Assembly (NCBI RefSeq): GCF_030700285.1
Contig: NZ_JAUYZJ010000001.1
Location: 124,001 to 188,000 of the forward strand
DNA from: Methylobacterium sp. NEAU K
GTDB taxonomy: Bacteria > Pseudomonadota > Alphaproteobacteria > Rhizobiales > Beijerinckiaceae
DNA: 64,000 nt
Reading direction: 5' to 3'
A program made the position numbers and the translations under genes. Under the pieces are notes generated by a model, which was not told the origin of the DNA, ran no database searches, and saw only the letters and a list, made by a program, of their open reading frames with translations. How positions within the stretch are numbered: the stretch's first letter is position 1; every line of letters begins with the position of its first letter. Below, piece after piece: positions 1-8,817 of this stretch.

Positions 1-858
1 CCGGCTCGGGCCGTGCTCGAGTGCGATGCGCCCGAGATTCAGGGTGAACCGGCGTTCGATCTCGGCGAGCACCTCATCGGCATCCCCCGAGAGCAGGACG
101 TCGGCCTCGTCCGCCCGCTCGGTCCAGACGATCGAGGATCGGTGGCCCAAGGCCCCGCCGTCCCGCAGCGGCAGGATCGCGAAGGGACCGGAGGGCAGGA
201 AGTGCTCGAAGGCGCGCCCGCCATGCGGTCGGGCGTGCCCGATCGTCGCGACGATGCCGACCTGGGGATAGGACCAGCCGACCCAGCCGATCCGCGCCGC
301 CTCGCGCAGGCGCGAGCGTGCGCCGTCCGCCGCCACAAGCAGGTCGCCCCGCAGGCGTGCGCCCGTGGTCAGCTCCACGCGGATCGTCGCGCCCTCGGGG
401 ACGGCGCGCACGACGCCCGCCGGGACGATGTCGACGCCCGCCGCCCGGCAGGCCTCCATCAGGGCCTCGGCCAGGGGCTCGGCCTCGACCATGTGGGCGA
501 AGGGCCCGCCCGCCGCGCGTTCCTCCCGGTCCTCGTCCTCCCGGCCGAAGGTGAGGAAGGCCGGCCGCACCGGGTCGGCGACGCGGCTGTCGCTGATCAC
601 CATCTCGGTGATCGGCTCGGCCGCGGCCGAGACGCGCTCCCAGAGCCCGAGTTGCGCCAGCATCCGCCGGCCCCCGGCCGCCAGGGCGTAGGCGCGGCCG
701 CGGTGTCGGCCGGGATCGGCCGCATGGGGATCAAGTACGGTCGCGGCGAGCGCCGGGCCGTGGGCTTGCTTGAGCGCGAGCGCCAGGGCGAGGCTGGCGA
801 TGCCGCCGCCGGCGATCAGGATGCTGCGGCTGCCGGGGCGGGGCGTCTGGGCCGTCAT
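1..858 (-). CDS. UbiH/COQ6-type FAD-dependent monooxygenase, partial (C-terminus beyond window)
   Basis: Flavoprotein hydroxylase of the UbiH/UbiF/COQ6 family, whose members hydroxylate the aromatic ring during ubiquinone synthesis using FAD, NAD(P)H and O2. Reading from the ATG at 858, 286 codons stay open to the window edge; family members are about 400 residues, so the C-terminal third is missing. Seen: an N-terminal Rossmann FAD motif (ILIAGGGIASLALALALK, about residues 13-30) and the second nucleotide motif VAADGARSRLR near residue 176. The later GD motif would lie outside. It is divergent from tesB with a gap of about 120 bases. The family is secure; which ring position it acts on cannot be told. 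Confidence 0.85.
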   Translation of the reverse strand, partial: MTAQTPRPGSRSILIAGGGIASLALALALKQAHGPALAATVLDPHAADPGRHRGRAYALAAGGRRMLAQLGLWERVSAAAEPITEMVISDSRVADPVRPAFLTFGREDEDREERAAGGPFAHMVEAEPLAEALMEACRAAGVDIVPAGVVRAVPEGATIRVELTTGARLRGDLLVAADGARSRLREAARIGWVGWSYPQVGIVATIGHARPHGGRAFEHFLPSGPFAILPLRDGGALGHRSSIVWTERADEADVLLSGDADEVLAEIERRFTLNLGRIALEHGPSR

Positions 859-977
859 CGTCGCGGATCTCCGATCTGGTGGCCGAGCGCACTGTGCGCC
901 GGTGGGCGAGGCGCGTGGATCGCTCCGCCCGAAAGGCCTATGTCGCACGCGGGCCACGAACGGAAACCCTGCGCCTC

Positions 978-1877
978 ATGACCGACGCCAATACCGACGC
1001 GATGACCGACGCGGTCGCCGAGCTCATCGCCATCCTCGACCTGGAGCGGCTCGAAGTCGACCTGTTCCGCGGCCAGAATCCGAAGACCGGCTGGCGGCGG
1101 GTCTTCGGCGGCCAGGTGGTGGCGCAGGCCCTGGTGGCCGCCACCCGCACCGTGCCGGACGATCGCCCGGCTCATTCGCTCCATGCCTACTTCATGCTGC
1201 CCGGCGATCCCCGCGCGCCGATCGTCTACGAGGTCGAGCGCATCCGCGACGGCAAGAGCTTCACCACGCGCCGGGTCAAGGCGATCCAGCACGGCCGGGC
1301 GATCTTCGCCACCACGGTCTCCTATCAGGTGACCGAGGACGGCTTCGTCCACCAGCCGGCGATGCCGGCGGTGGCCGGGCCGGACGGGCTCCTCGACGGC
1401 AAGGCCCTCGCCGCCACGGGCGCTCCCGGCATGCCCGAGGCGGTGGCGGCCTATTTCGGCCGCGAGCGACCGATCGCGCTGCGGCCGGTCGACCTCAACC
1501 GCTACATGGCCCGGGGGCCGGGGGCGCCGCCACCCGACCCCGCCTTCAATGTCTGGCTGCGCGCGGCCGCGAGCCTGCCGGACGATCCGGCGCTGCACCG
1601 GGCGGTGCTGGCCTACGCCTCCGACATGACGCTGCTCGACGTGTCGCTGATCCCGCACGCCAGCTCCGTGTTCGACCCCGACATCCAGGCTGCGAGCCTC
1701 GACCACGCCCTCTGGTTCCACCGCCCCGTGCGGATCGACGACTGGCTCCTCTATGCGCAGGACAGCCCCGTCGCCGGCGGAGCCCGCGGCTTCGCCCGGG
1801 GCCAGATCTTCGACCGCGCCGGCAGCCTCGTGGCGTCCGTGGCGCAGGAAGGTCTGATCCGTCCGCGCGGGGATTAA
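978..1877 (+). CDS. tesB: acyl-CoA thioesterase II (TesB)
   Basis: Hydrolyses medium- and long-chain acyl-CoA to free fatty acid and CoA in the cytoplasm. The 299-residue product matches the double hot-dog TesB family along its length (usual length about 285-300): N-terminal FRGQNPKTGWRRVFGGQVVA, a central YASDMTLLDVSL segment, and the C-terminal VASVAQEGLIR block, which carries the active-site glutamine in this family. An upstream in-frame ATG at 879 exists, but the ATG at 978 lies just before the conserved region, and ATG 1002 is also possible. The next genes on this strand are glnK and amtB, an order common in alphaproteobacteria, although tesB is probably transcribed separately. Confidence 0.93.
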   Translation: MTDANTDAMTDAVAELIAILDLERLEVDLFRGQNPKTGWRRVFGGQVVAQALVAATRTVPDDRPAHSLHAYFMLPGDPRAPIVYEVERIRDGKSFTTRRVKAIQHGRAIFATTVSYQVTEDGFVHQPAMPAVAGPDGLLDGKALAATGAPGMPEAVAAYFGRERPIALRPVDLNRYMARGPGAPPPDPAFNVWLRAAASLPDDPALHRAVLAYASDMTLLDVSLIPHASSVFDPDIQAASLDHALWFHRPVRIDDWLLYAQDSPVAGGARGFARGQIFDRAGSLVASVAQEGLIRPRGD

Positions 1878-2050
1878 AACCTGTTGTCCAACGTGTGTTG
1901 CATAATCGCACCGGCATGATCTGCACCTTCTTGGGCAGAATGCACGTTTGAAAGGCATATTCTCGCCCGGGAGCGCGTCGTGCCCCGCTCGGGGTGGCTA
2001 TTTCACAGGCAGAGTGGCGTTTTTTCAAAAAGTTCCGCGCCAAGCTTGCG

Positions 2051-2066
2051 TGGCATAGTCCTTGAA
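2051..2066 (+). promoter_or_regulatory. possible sigma-54 (RpoN) promoter of glnK-amtB
   Basis: TGGCATAGTCCTTGAA fits the -24/-12 pattern (TGGCACG, four bases, TTGC) with correct spacing. The -24 GG is intact but the -12 element reads TTGA rather than TTGC. It lies about 110 bases before glnK in a 300-base gap that has no other recognisable content. Nitrogen control of glnK-amtB through NtrC and RpoN is established in proteobacteria; this exact site is inference. Confidence 0.4.
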
Positions 2067-2177
2067 TAGCGTCTCTCAACCGCGGGCCGTCTCAGGTCTG
2101 CGGGCTACCCGAACCGGGTCGCCGTACGGGTCGAGCGACGGCAACGGTTTCCAAGGACCTTGAAGGGGGCGCCGCCC

Positions 2178-2516
2178 ATGAAGATCGTGATGGCCATCAT
2201 CAAGCCGTTCAAGCTCGAGGAGGTGCGCGATGCGCTCACCGGAATCGGCGTGCACGGACTGACGGTTACGGAAGTGAAGGGCTACGGCCGCCAGAAGGGC
2301 CACACCGAGATCTACCGCGGCGCGGAATACGCGGTGAGCTTCCTGCCCAAGCTCAAGATTGAGGTCGCGGTGGCCTCCGACCTCACCGCGAGCGTCATCG
2401 ACGCCATCGCGGCCGCGGCGCGCACGGGCCAGATCGGCGACGGCAAGATCTTCGTGATGCCCCTCGAGAAGGCGGTGCGCATCCGGACCGGCGAGACCGA
2501 CGCCGACGCCCTCTGA
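2178..2516 (+). CDS. glnK: nitrogen regulatory protein PII (GlnK)
   Basis: Trimeric signal protein that senses 2-oxoglutarate and ATP/ADP and controls AmtB and other nitrogen proteins. The 112-residue length is canonical. The sequence opens MKIVMAIIKPFKLEEVRDAL; the T-loop YGRQKGHTEIYRGAEY ends in Tyr51, the uridylylation site, and the C-terminal GDGKIFVMPLEKAVRIRTGE block is intact. An upstream in-frame ATG at 2160 would add six residues, but the PII family starts at the methionine used here. amtB follows after 80 bases, the normal pairing: GlnK docks on and blocks the ammonium channel when nitrogen is plentiful. Confidence 0.97.
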   Translation: MKIVMAIIKPFKLEEVRDALTGIGVHGLTVTEVKGYGRQKGHTEIYRGAEYAVSFLPKLKIEVAVASDLTASVIDAIAAAARTGQIGDGKIFVMPLEKAVRIRTGETDADAL

Positions 2517-2596
2517 TCCGCGGCCCGGCGCGTCCGGGCCCGCCCAACCCTTCACCCTCACCCAACGCTACGAATCGCGACCGGAGCCACGTGCCC

Positions 2597-4102
2597 ATGA
2601 AAGTCCGTAATGCCCTCATGCTCGGCTTGGGAGGGGCGATACTCGCCGCCCTCCTGATCGAGCCATCTCTCGCGCAGACGCCGACGCCCGAGGCCGCCAC
2701 GGCCGCCGCCGCGGCTGCACCGATCCCCAACAAGGGCGACACCGCCTGGATGCTGGTCTCCTCGGCCCTCGTGCTGATGATGAGCGTACCCGGCCTGGCC
2801 CTGTTCTACGGCGGCCTCGTGCGCACCAAGAACATGCTCTCGGTGCTGACCCAGGTCTTCGCCATCGTCTGCATCGTCGGCCTGCTGTGGGTGTTCTACG
2901 GCTACAGCCTCTCCTTCACCAACGGCGGCGGCATCAACGACTTCATCGGCGGCTTCTCGAAGGCCTTCCTGAAGGGCGTCGACGCGAACTCGACCGCCGC
3001 GACCTTCTCGAACGGCGTCGTGATCCCTGAATACGTCTACATCTGCTTCCAGATGACGTTCGCCATGATCACGCCTGCGCTGATCGTGGGCGCCTTCGCC
3101 GAGCGGATGAAGTTCTCGGCGCTGGTGGTGTTCATGATCCTCTGGGTCACGCTCATCTACTTCCCGATGGCGCACATGGTCTGGTACTGGGGCGGCCCCG
3201 ATGCGGTCGGCAACGCCGCGAAGGCTCTGGCCGCTGCCACCGACGATGCCTCGAAGGCGACCGCCCAGGCAGCCCTCGACGCCGTCAACAAGGACGCGGG
3301 GTTCCTGTTCCAGAAGGGCGCCCTCGACTTCGCCGGCGGCACCGTCGTGCACATCAACGCGGGCATCGCCGGCTTCGTCGGCTGCCTGATCATGGGCAAG
3401 CGCATCGGCTACGGCCGCGACCTTCTCGCCCCGCACTCGCTGACCATGACCATGATCGGCGCCTCGCTGCTGTGGGTCGGCTGGTTCGGCTTCAACGCGG
3501 GCTCGAACCTCGAGTCCAACGGCACCACCGCGCTGGCGATGCTCAACACCTTCGTGGCGACCTGCGCGGCCGCGGTGGCGTGGCTCTTCGCCGAGTGGGC
3601 GCTCAAGGGCAAGCCGTCGCTGCTCGGCATGGTCTCGGGTGCGATCGCCGGCCTCGTGGCGGTCACCCCGGCCTCGGGCTTCGCTGGGCCGATGGGCTCG
3701 ATCGTGCTCGGCCTCGTCGCCGGCGTGGTCTGCTTCGTGATGTGCTCCACGGTGAAGAACGCCATCGGCTACGACGACTCGCTGGACGTGTTCGGCGTCC
3801 ACTGCATCGGCGGCATCCTGGGCGCCCTGGCGACCGGCATCCTGGTCGACCCGAACCTCGGCGGCGTCGGCATCCCGGACTACAGCACCAAGCCGGGCGA
3901 GATGGTGGTCGGCGCCTACGACATGATGAGCCAGCTCATCGTTCAGGCCGAGGCGGTCGGCCTGACGCTCCTGTGGTCGGGCGTCGGCTCGGCGATCCTC
4001 TACAAGCTGGTCGACCTGACGATCGGCCTGCGGGTGACCCAGGAAGAGGAGCGCGAGGGCCTCGACATCGCCGATCACGGCGAGCGCGCCTACAACTACT
4101 GA
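2597..4102 (+). CDS. amtB: ammonium transporter AmtB
   Basis: Inner-membrane ammonium channel. The 501-residue product has an apparent signal peptide (MKVRNALMLGLGGAILAALL, ending near SLAQ), then about eleven hydrophobic segments. The twin pore histidines are visible in TVVHINAGIAG and in FGVHCIGGILG, as are FYGGLVRTKNMLSV and the C-terminal LGLRVTQEEEREGLDIADHG tail that contacts GlnK. A GTG two codons upstream (2591) is an alternative start. It is downstream of glnK and probably cotranscribed with it; a strong terminator follows. A long glycine/alanine-rich insert (about residues 205-240) sits in a periplasmic loop. Confidence 0.97.
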   Translation: MKVRNALMLGLGGAILAALLIEPSLAQTPTPEAATAAAAAAPIPNKGDTAWMLVSSALVLMMSVPGLALFYGGLVRTKNMLSVLTQVFAIVCIVGLLWVFYGYSLSFTNGGGINDFIGGFSKAFLKGVDANSTAATFSNGVVIPEYVYICFQMTFAMITPALIVGAFAERMKFSALVVFMILWVTLIYFPMAHMVWYWGGPDAVGNAAKALAAATDDASKATAQAALDAVNKDAGFLFQKGALDFAGGTVVHINAGIAGFVGCLIMGKRIGYGRDLLAPHSLTMTMIGASLLWVGWFGFNAGSNLESNGTTALAMLNTFVATCAAAVAWLFAEWALKGKPSLLGMVSGAIAGLVAVTPASGFAGPMGSIVLGLVAGVVCFVMCSTVKNAIGYDDSLDVFGVHCIGGILGALATGILVDPNLGGVGIPDYSTKPGEMVVGAYDMMSQLIVQAEAVGLTLLWSGVGSAILYKLVDLTIGLRVTQEEEREGLDIADHGERAYNY

Positions 4103-4146
4103 GAGCGACTGGCGCGGCCCCGCAGGGCCGCGCTTCAGGAACGGGA

Positions 4147-4176
4147 AACCCCGGCTCCGCGTGGGCCGGGGTTTTT
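4147..4176 (+). terminator. Rho-independent terminator after amtB
   Basis: Stem AACCCCGGC (4147-4155) pairs with GCCGGGGTT (4165-4173), followed by a T run. It ends the glnK-amtB transcript. A second perfect GC hairpin lies just before it (about 4113-4134). No gene is apparent between here and 4402. Confidence 0.85.
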
Positions 4177-4401
4177 CGTGTCTCGATCCCGTGCCTGCGC
4201 GATGCTTCTCGTTGCCCGGTTCCGCCAAGAGGGCCTCCGCGAGCGTCCGCCCCAGGACCCCGGGCAGTCGACCCCATGGAGGTCCGGCGGACGCCCCCCT
4301 GGCCACCGGGGAACGCGCCTTGCCCGCGGGCAGACCGCGATGAGGCGGGCTCGTCGCGGTCCGTCCTGCGTCGGATGCCGGCGGATGGGTCGTTGCGGGG
4401 T

Positions 4402-5142
4402 TCAGGCCACCGCGCGCTTCTCGACCACGCTCGTCTCGACGACGTCCGCGGGCTCATAGAACCACCGAGCCATCGCGCCTGCCGTCATCGCCCCGAGAAT
4501 CGGCGCCAGCCAGAACAGCCACAGTTGCGACATGTAGGCTTCGCCTGCCAGCAGGGCGGGCCCCGTGCTGCGCGCCGGATTGACCGAGGTGTTGGTCACC
4601 GGGATCGAGATGAGATGGATCAGCACGAGGGCAAACCCGATGGGAATGCCGGCGAAGCCGCTCGCTGCGCCCTTCGAGGTCGTTCCGACGATGATGAAGA
4701 CGAAGAAGAACGTCGTCAGGAATTCGGTGACGAGGCAGGCCACGACGCCGTATTTGCCGGGGCTGAGATCACCGTAACCGTTCGCCGCAAAGCCGTTCGG
4801 GATCCAGCCGGCCTTGCCCGATGCGATGGTGTAGAGCACCCCCGCCGCCAGGATCGCGCCGATGACCTGCGCGACGATGTAGGGCAGCACGTGCCGGTTC
4901 GCACAACGTTTCGCCGACCACAGGCCGAGCGTCACCGCCGGGTTGAAGTGTCCGCCCGAGATATGGCCGACTGCATAAGCCATCGTGAGCACGGTCAGGC
5001 CGAAAGCGAACGCCACGCCCAGGAAGCCGATACCCAGTTCCGGAAAGGCCGCCGATAAGACCGCTGCGCCGCAGCCGCCGAATGTCAGCCAGAAGGTGCC
5101 GAAGAACTCGGCGGTCGCCCTGCGCATCGTGTCGTGATCCAT
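4402..5142 (-). CDS. aqpZ: aquaporin Z (MIP family water channel)
   Basis: Inner-membrane water channel of the MIP family, 246 residues from the ATG at 5142. It has six hydrophobic helices and both NPA boxes: [10 protein letters not shown] in the first half and [12 protein letters not shown] in the second. The arginine after the second NPA and the F/H filter-type residues suit an AqpZ water pore rather than a glycerol facilitator. A longer reading from 5181 adds 13 polar residues and is less likely, because family members start close to AEFFGTFWL. It stands alone and convergent to amtB; amtB is often followed by other genes in relatives, so aqpZ may be a local addition. Confidence 0.94.
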   Translation of the reverse strand: MDHDTMRRATAEFFGTFWLTFGGCGAAVLSAAFPELGIGFLGVAFAFGLTVLTMAYAVGHISGGHFNPAVTLGLWSAKRCANRHVLPYIVAQVIGAILAAGVLYTIASGKAGWIPNGFAANGYGDLSPGKYGVVACLVTEFLTTFFFVFIIVGTTSKGAASGFAGIPIGFALVLIHLISIPVTNTSVNPARSTGPALLAGEAYMSQLWLFWLAPILGAMTAGAMARWFYEPADVVETSVVEKRAVA

Positions 5143-5554
5143 GCCGATATCTCTCGCTCCGTCGGTTCGCGAGGCGCTCACGCGATGACAGGTTCAGAAG
5201 CTCCGCTTGGCGCGACGCGATAGTCTGATCTGTGCCACTGATTGCGGCCGCACGATCGATGAATACTGCATAGATATAGGAAAACTACAACTGACGTATG
5301 TTAGGTGCCGACATGCTCGGCTCGATCGGTGCCCCACGAACCGAGTCCGCCCCACGAACCGAGTCCGCCCCTCGCCGGAGGTTGGCCATGCGGGATGCCG
5401 CGCGACTCGTCGACGGCGCGAGGCTGCCTCGGCCGGGCGGCGCCGAACGGAAGCGGACGCTGTCCCGAACCGGCCCCCGCCTGACGGCGGCGAGGCAACC
5501 CGCCTGAGGATCGATCGGTGGTCCGGTCGGGCCCGGCGTTGCGTGCTGCGGCCT
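5143..5554. other. intergenic region between aqpZ and serA
   Basis: About 410 bases with no supportable gene. The aqpZ-proximal 150 bases are AT-richer than the surroundings and presumably carry the aqpZ promoter. An 18-base tandem repeat lies in the middle. Confidence 0.5.
5331..5371. repeat. 18-bp tandem repeat (2.3 copies)
   Basis: The unit GCCCCACGAACCGAGTCC occurs at 5331-5348 and again, identical, at 5349-5366, followed by five bases of a third copy. It lies in non-coding DNA upstream of aqpZ; no function is evident. Confidence 0.9.
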
Positions 5555-7147
5555 TCAGAACCGCAGCGCCCGCACCCGCTTCACCTGCGGGATCGCGGCG
5601 ATCCGGTCGAGCACCGCCTCGGGCACCGCGCCGTCCACGGCGACGAACGCGATTGCATCGCCGCCTTCCCGTTCGCGGCCGAGGTTGAACGTGGCGACGT
5701 TCACACCGGCCTCGCCGAGCACGCCGCCGAAGCGGCCGATGAAGCCCGGCCGGTCGTGGTTGCGCACGTAGAGCATGTGGGACGCGAAACCCGCGTCCAT
5801 CGCGATGCCCCGGATCTCGACGATCCTGGGCTTGCCGTCCTGGAACACGGTCCCGGCGGCGTCGCGGGGCATATCCTGCGCGTCCACGGTGATCCGCACC
5901 ACCGATTCGAAGGTGGCGGGGGCGCCCGCCCGCTTGATCTCGTCCACCACGATCCCGTGCGCCCGCGCGACCGTGGGGGCCGAGACCATGTTCACGTCCG
6001 CCAGGAACGGCCGCAGGATTCCGGTGACCGCCGCGGCCGTGAGCGCGCCGGTGTTCATCGCCGCCACTGTGCCCTCGTAGGTGACGCGGATGCCTGTGAC
6101 CGGCGCCTCCGTGAGCTGGCCCAGGAACGAGCCGAGCTTCTCCGCCAGGGCGATGAACGGGCGCAGGCGCGGCGCCTCGTCGGCGCTGATCGCCGGGAAG
6201 TTCACCGCGTTGGTGATCGCCCCGTCCACCAGATAGGCCGACATCTGCTCGGCGACCTGCAGCGCCACGTTCGCCTGCGCCTCCACGGTCGAGGCGCCGA
6301 GATGGGGCGTGCAGACCACGTTGGGGTGGCCGAACAGTGGGTTCTCCAGCGCCGGCTCGGTGACGAACACGTCGAAGGCTGCCCCGGCCACGTGCCCGGA
6401 CTCGAGGGCGGCCCGCAGCGCCATTTCGTCCACGAGGCCGCCCCGGGCGCAGTTGATCACCCGCACGCCGCGCTTGGTGCGCGCGAGCGCCTCCGCCGAC
6501 AGTAGGAGTCGGGTCTTGTCGGTGAGCGGCACATGCAGCGTGATCACGTCGGCCCGGGCCAGGAGCTGGTCCAGCTCGACCTTCTCGACGCCGAGCGCCA
6601 CCGCCCGATCGGCCGTGAGGAATGGGTCGTAGGCGATGACCTTCATGCGCAGGCCGATGCCCCGCTCGGCCACGATCGCGCCGATATTGCCGCAGCCGAC
6701 CACGCCCAGGGTCTTGCCGGTGAGCTCGACGCCGAGGAACCGGTTCTTCTCCCAGCGCCCGCCTTGAGTCGAGGCGTCGGCCTGCGGGATCTGCCGGGCC
6801 AGCGCGAACATCAGCGCCACCGCGTGCTCGGCGGTGGTGATGGCGTTGCCCTGGGGGGTGTTCATCACGATCACGCCCCGGGCTGTGGCGGCCGGGACGT
6901 CGACGTTGTCGACCCCGATGCCGGCGCGGCCCACCACCTTCAGCCGCTCGGCCGCCGCCAGGACCTTCGGGGTGACTTTCGTGGACGAGCGGATCGCCAG
7001 CCCATCATAGGCGCCGACCGCGCGGATCAGAGCGTCCCTGTCCTGGCCGAGCTCCGGGCGAAAATCGGCCGCCACGCCGCGGTCGCGGAACACACGGATC
7101 GCGGCCTCGGACAGCGGGTCGGAGATGAGCACTCTGGGCGCGGCCAT
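5555..7147 (-). CDS. serA: D-3-phosphoglycerate dehydrogenase
   Basis: First committed step of serine synthesis: oxidises 3-phosphoglycerate to 3-phosphohydroxypyruvate with NAD+. The 530 residues are the long form with substrate/NAD domains, an intervening ASB domain and a C-terminal ACT domain. Seen: GRAGIGVDNVDV, the nucleotide motif GVVGCGNIGAIVAERG, NCARGGLVDE, and the catalytic HLGAST histidine block, then an ACT-like end (NHDRPGFIGRFGGVLGEAGV). It lies 107 bases downstream of serC on the same strand, so phosphohydroxypyruvate is passed from SerA to the neighbouring aminotransferase. The serine cycle makes serine metabolism central in methylotrophs. Confidence 0.97.
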   Translation of the reverse strand: MAAPRVLISDPLSEAAIRVFRDRGVAADFRPELGQDRDALIRAVGAYDGLAIRSSTKVTPKVLAAAERLKVVGRAGIGVDNVDVPAATARGVIVMNTPQGNAITTAEHAVALMFALARQIPQADASTQGGRWEKNRFLGVELTGKTLGVVGCGNIGAIVAERGIGLRMKVIAYDPFLTADRAVALGVEKVELDQLLARADVITLHVPLTDKTRLLLSAEALARTKRGVRVINCARGGLVDEMALRAALESGHVAGAAFDVFVTEPALENPLFGHPNVVCTPHLGASTVEAQANVALQVAEQMSAYLVDGAITNAVNFPAISADEAPRLRPFIALAEKLGSFLGQLTEAPVTGIRVTYEGTVAAMNTGALTAAAVTGILRPFLADVNMVSAPTVARAHGIVVDEIKRAGAPATFESVVRITVDAQDMPRDAAGTVFQDGKPRIVEIRGIAMDAGFASHMLYVRNHDRPGFIGRFGGVLGEAGVNVATFNLGREREGGDAIAFVAVDGAVPEAVLDRIAAIPQVKRVRALRF

Positions 7148-7187
7148 GGGGCCTCCGGCGCTGTGTCAGGGGGACGCCGGCCCCGAC

Positions 7188-7210
7188 CCTCCCCCGCGGA
7201 GGGGGAGGGG
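7188..7210. repeat. GC-rich hairpin between serC and serA
   Basis: CCCTCCCCC faces GGGGGAGGG around a short GCGGA centre, giving a strong stem without a T tract on the serC-serA strand. It may be an intergenic palindrome or an mRNA processing/attenuation element; no effect is established. Confidence 0.55.
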
Positions 7211-7254
7211 GCCGTCGCGGGTCTTGGCCGGGCCGAGCCGCTATGGGTGCCCGC

Positions 7255-8433
7255 TCATGCCGCCCGGGCCAGCGCGGCCTTCTCTTCCGCGAAGGCCCAG
7301 TCGAGCCACGGCGTCAGCGCCTCGAGATCCGCGGCGTCGACGGTCGCGCCGCACCAGATGCGCAGGCCCGACGGGGCGTCGCGGTAGGCACCGATGTCGA
7401 GGGCGACACCCTCCCGTTCCAGGCGCTCGACGATTCCGGAAGCCAGGGACGCCACGGCCGCGTCGCCGCGGGCCAGCACGTCCGGGTCGGCGATGACGAG
7501 GCAGACGCCGGTGTTCGAGTAGGTCGCGGGATCGACCGCGAGCGGCGCGATCCAGGGCGTCCGGGCGACCCAGTCGTAGATCACCTTGGCGTTCGCGTCG
7601 GCCCGCGCGTGGAGAGCCGGCAGGCCGCCGATCCGCACCGCCCAGTCCAGCGTGTCGAGGTAATCCTCCACCGCCAGCATCGAGGGGGTGTTGATCGTGT
7701 CGCCCTTGAAGATGCCCTCGATCAGCCTGCCGCCGCTGGTCAGGCGGAAGATCTTCGGCAGCGGCCAGGCCGGGGTGTGGCTCTCCAGCCGTTCCACCGC
7801 CCGGGGCGAGAGAATCAGCATGCCGTGCGCGGCCTCGCCGCCCATCACCTTCTGCCAGGAGAAGGTGACGACATCGAGCTTGTCCCATGCGAGCGGCTGC
7901 GCGAAGGCGGCCGACGTGGCGTCGCAGATCGTCAGCCCCGCGCGGTCCGTGGCGATCCAGTCGCCGTTCGGCACCTTTACCCCCGCCGCGGTGCCGTTCC
8001 AGGTGAAGACCACGTCGCTGCGCTCGGTGTCGATCGCCGCGAGGTCCGGCAGCACGCCGTAGGGCGTCTGGTGGATGCGCGGATTGATCTTGAGCTGCTT
8101 CAGCGCGTCGGTGACCCACTCCTTGCCGAAGGCCTCCCAGGCGGCGACCTCCACGGGCTTCGGCCCGAGCATCGTCCACATCGCCATCTCGACGGCGCCG
8201 GTATCGGAGGCCGGCACGATGCCGATGCGGTAATCGTCGGGAACCTGCAGCACGGAGCGCGTCAGGTCGATCGCCCGGCGCAGCTTGGCCTTGCCGAGCG
8301 CGGAGCGGTGCGACCGGCCCAGCGCGGCCTCCGCAAGGGCGGCCGGGGTCCAGCCGGGACGCTTGGCACAGGGGCCGGACGAGAAATTCGGGACGCGCGG
8401 GCGCCCGGTGGGTCGGCTCATCATCGAATCCAT
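7255..8433 (-). CDS. serC: phosphoserine aminotransferase
   Basis: PLP enzyme that transaminates 3-phosphohydroxypyruvate with glutamate to O-phosphoserine, the second step of serine synthesis. The 392 residues begin at the ATG at 8433 (alternatives 8424 and 8421), shortly before the conserved [13 protein letters not shown]. The PLP-lysine block [17 protein letters not shown] and the family segments [20 protein letters not shown] and [13 protein letters not shown] are visible. This is the alphaproteobacterial, archaeal-like SerC subgroup. serA follows on the same strand. A foldable leader precedes the gene (8444-8490). Confidence 0.96.
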   Translation of the reverse strand: MDSMMSRPTGRPRVPNFSSGPCAKRPGWTPAALAEAALGRSHRSALGKAKLRRAIDLTRSVLQVPDDYRIGIVPASDTGAVEMAMWTMLGPKPVEVAAWEAFGKEWVTDALKQLKINPRIHQTPYGVLPDLAAIDTERSDVVFTWNGTAAGVKVPNGDWIATDRAGLTICDATSAAFAQPLAWDKLDVVTFSWQKVMGGEAAHGMLILSPRAVERLESHTPAWPLPKIFRLTSGGRLIEGIFKGDTINTPSMLAVEDYLDTLDWAVRIGGLPALHARADANAKVIYDWVARTPWIAPLAVDPATYSNTGVCLVIADPDVLARGDAAVASLASGIVERLEREGVALDIGAYRDAPSGLRIWCGATVDAADLEALTPWLDWAFAEEKAALARAA

Positions 8434-8443
8434 CCTTGCAGAT

Positions 8444-8490
8444 GGGCGCTCCTCGTTGGGGAGGAGTGTCCCAGGATCGCGCATGCGCCC
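8444..8490 (-). promoter_or_regulatory. candidate structured leader of serC (serC-motif-like)
   Basis: On the serC strand an outer stem GGGCG(C)/(G)CGCCC encloses an inner hairpin CTCCTC-CCCAAC-GAGGAG, ending only ten bases before the start codon, next to its AAGG ribosome site. A conserved serC RNA motif upstream of serC is known from alphaproteobacteria. The position matches, but I cannot run a covariance model, so the identity is inference. Confidence 0.4.
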
Positions 8491-8637
8491 AAATCGGTCG
8501 GGTTGCAAGGGCGGCGGCGATGGCCAGTCTTCGAAGGCTGCCCCCGGCTGGGACGGGGCGCCCGGTGCCGCGGAACAGTCGATTAATCCTGAGGCGTTAG
8601 CCTTAATGGCGTGCCGTGTTGCGTTTGAGGTACGCCG

Positions 8638-8817
8638 ATGTCTTTTCACAGCGCCGCGATACTGACGGTCTGGTCCGTGTTACTTTTGGTAATCGGTGCG
8701 TTAACGTCGCGCATCGCGCTGGCGGGCCGCCCCCGCGGCCCGGTCCCGCAGCCGCTTCGCCTCGACCCGATGGACTACGACCGCGACGGGCCGGTGATCG
8801 ACCTGGAACCCGCCTGA
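8638..8817 (+). CDS. small single-span membrane protein, unknown function
   Basis: A 59-residue open frame starting with ATG. It has one hydrophobic N-terminal segment ([20 protein letters not shown], residues 8-27) and a short proline/aspartate-rich tail. Its stop codon directly abuts the trmD stop, so the two genes are convergent with no gap. The upstream 150 bases are AT-richer than average and could hold a promoter. No family is recognised; that it is real rests on the membrane segment and GC-rich third positions in the tail. Confidence 0.5.
   Translation: MSFHSAAILTVWSVLLLVIGALTSRIALAGRPRGPVPQPLRLDPMDYDRDGPVIDLEPA

Noticed and set aside
13..981. 322-codon plus-strand frame at the window start
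   Set aside because: The minus strand encodes an intact UbiH-like hydroxylase with flavin motifs; the plus frame is a low-complexity shadow.
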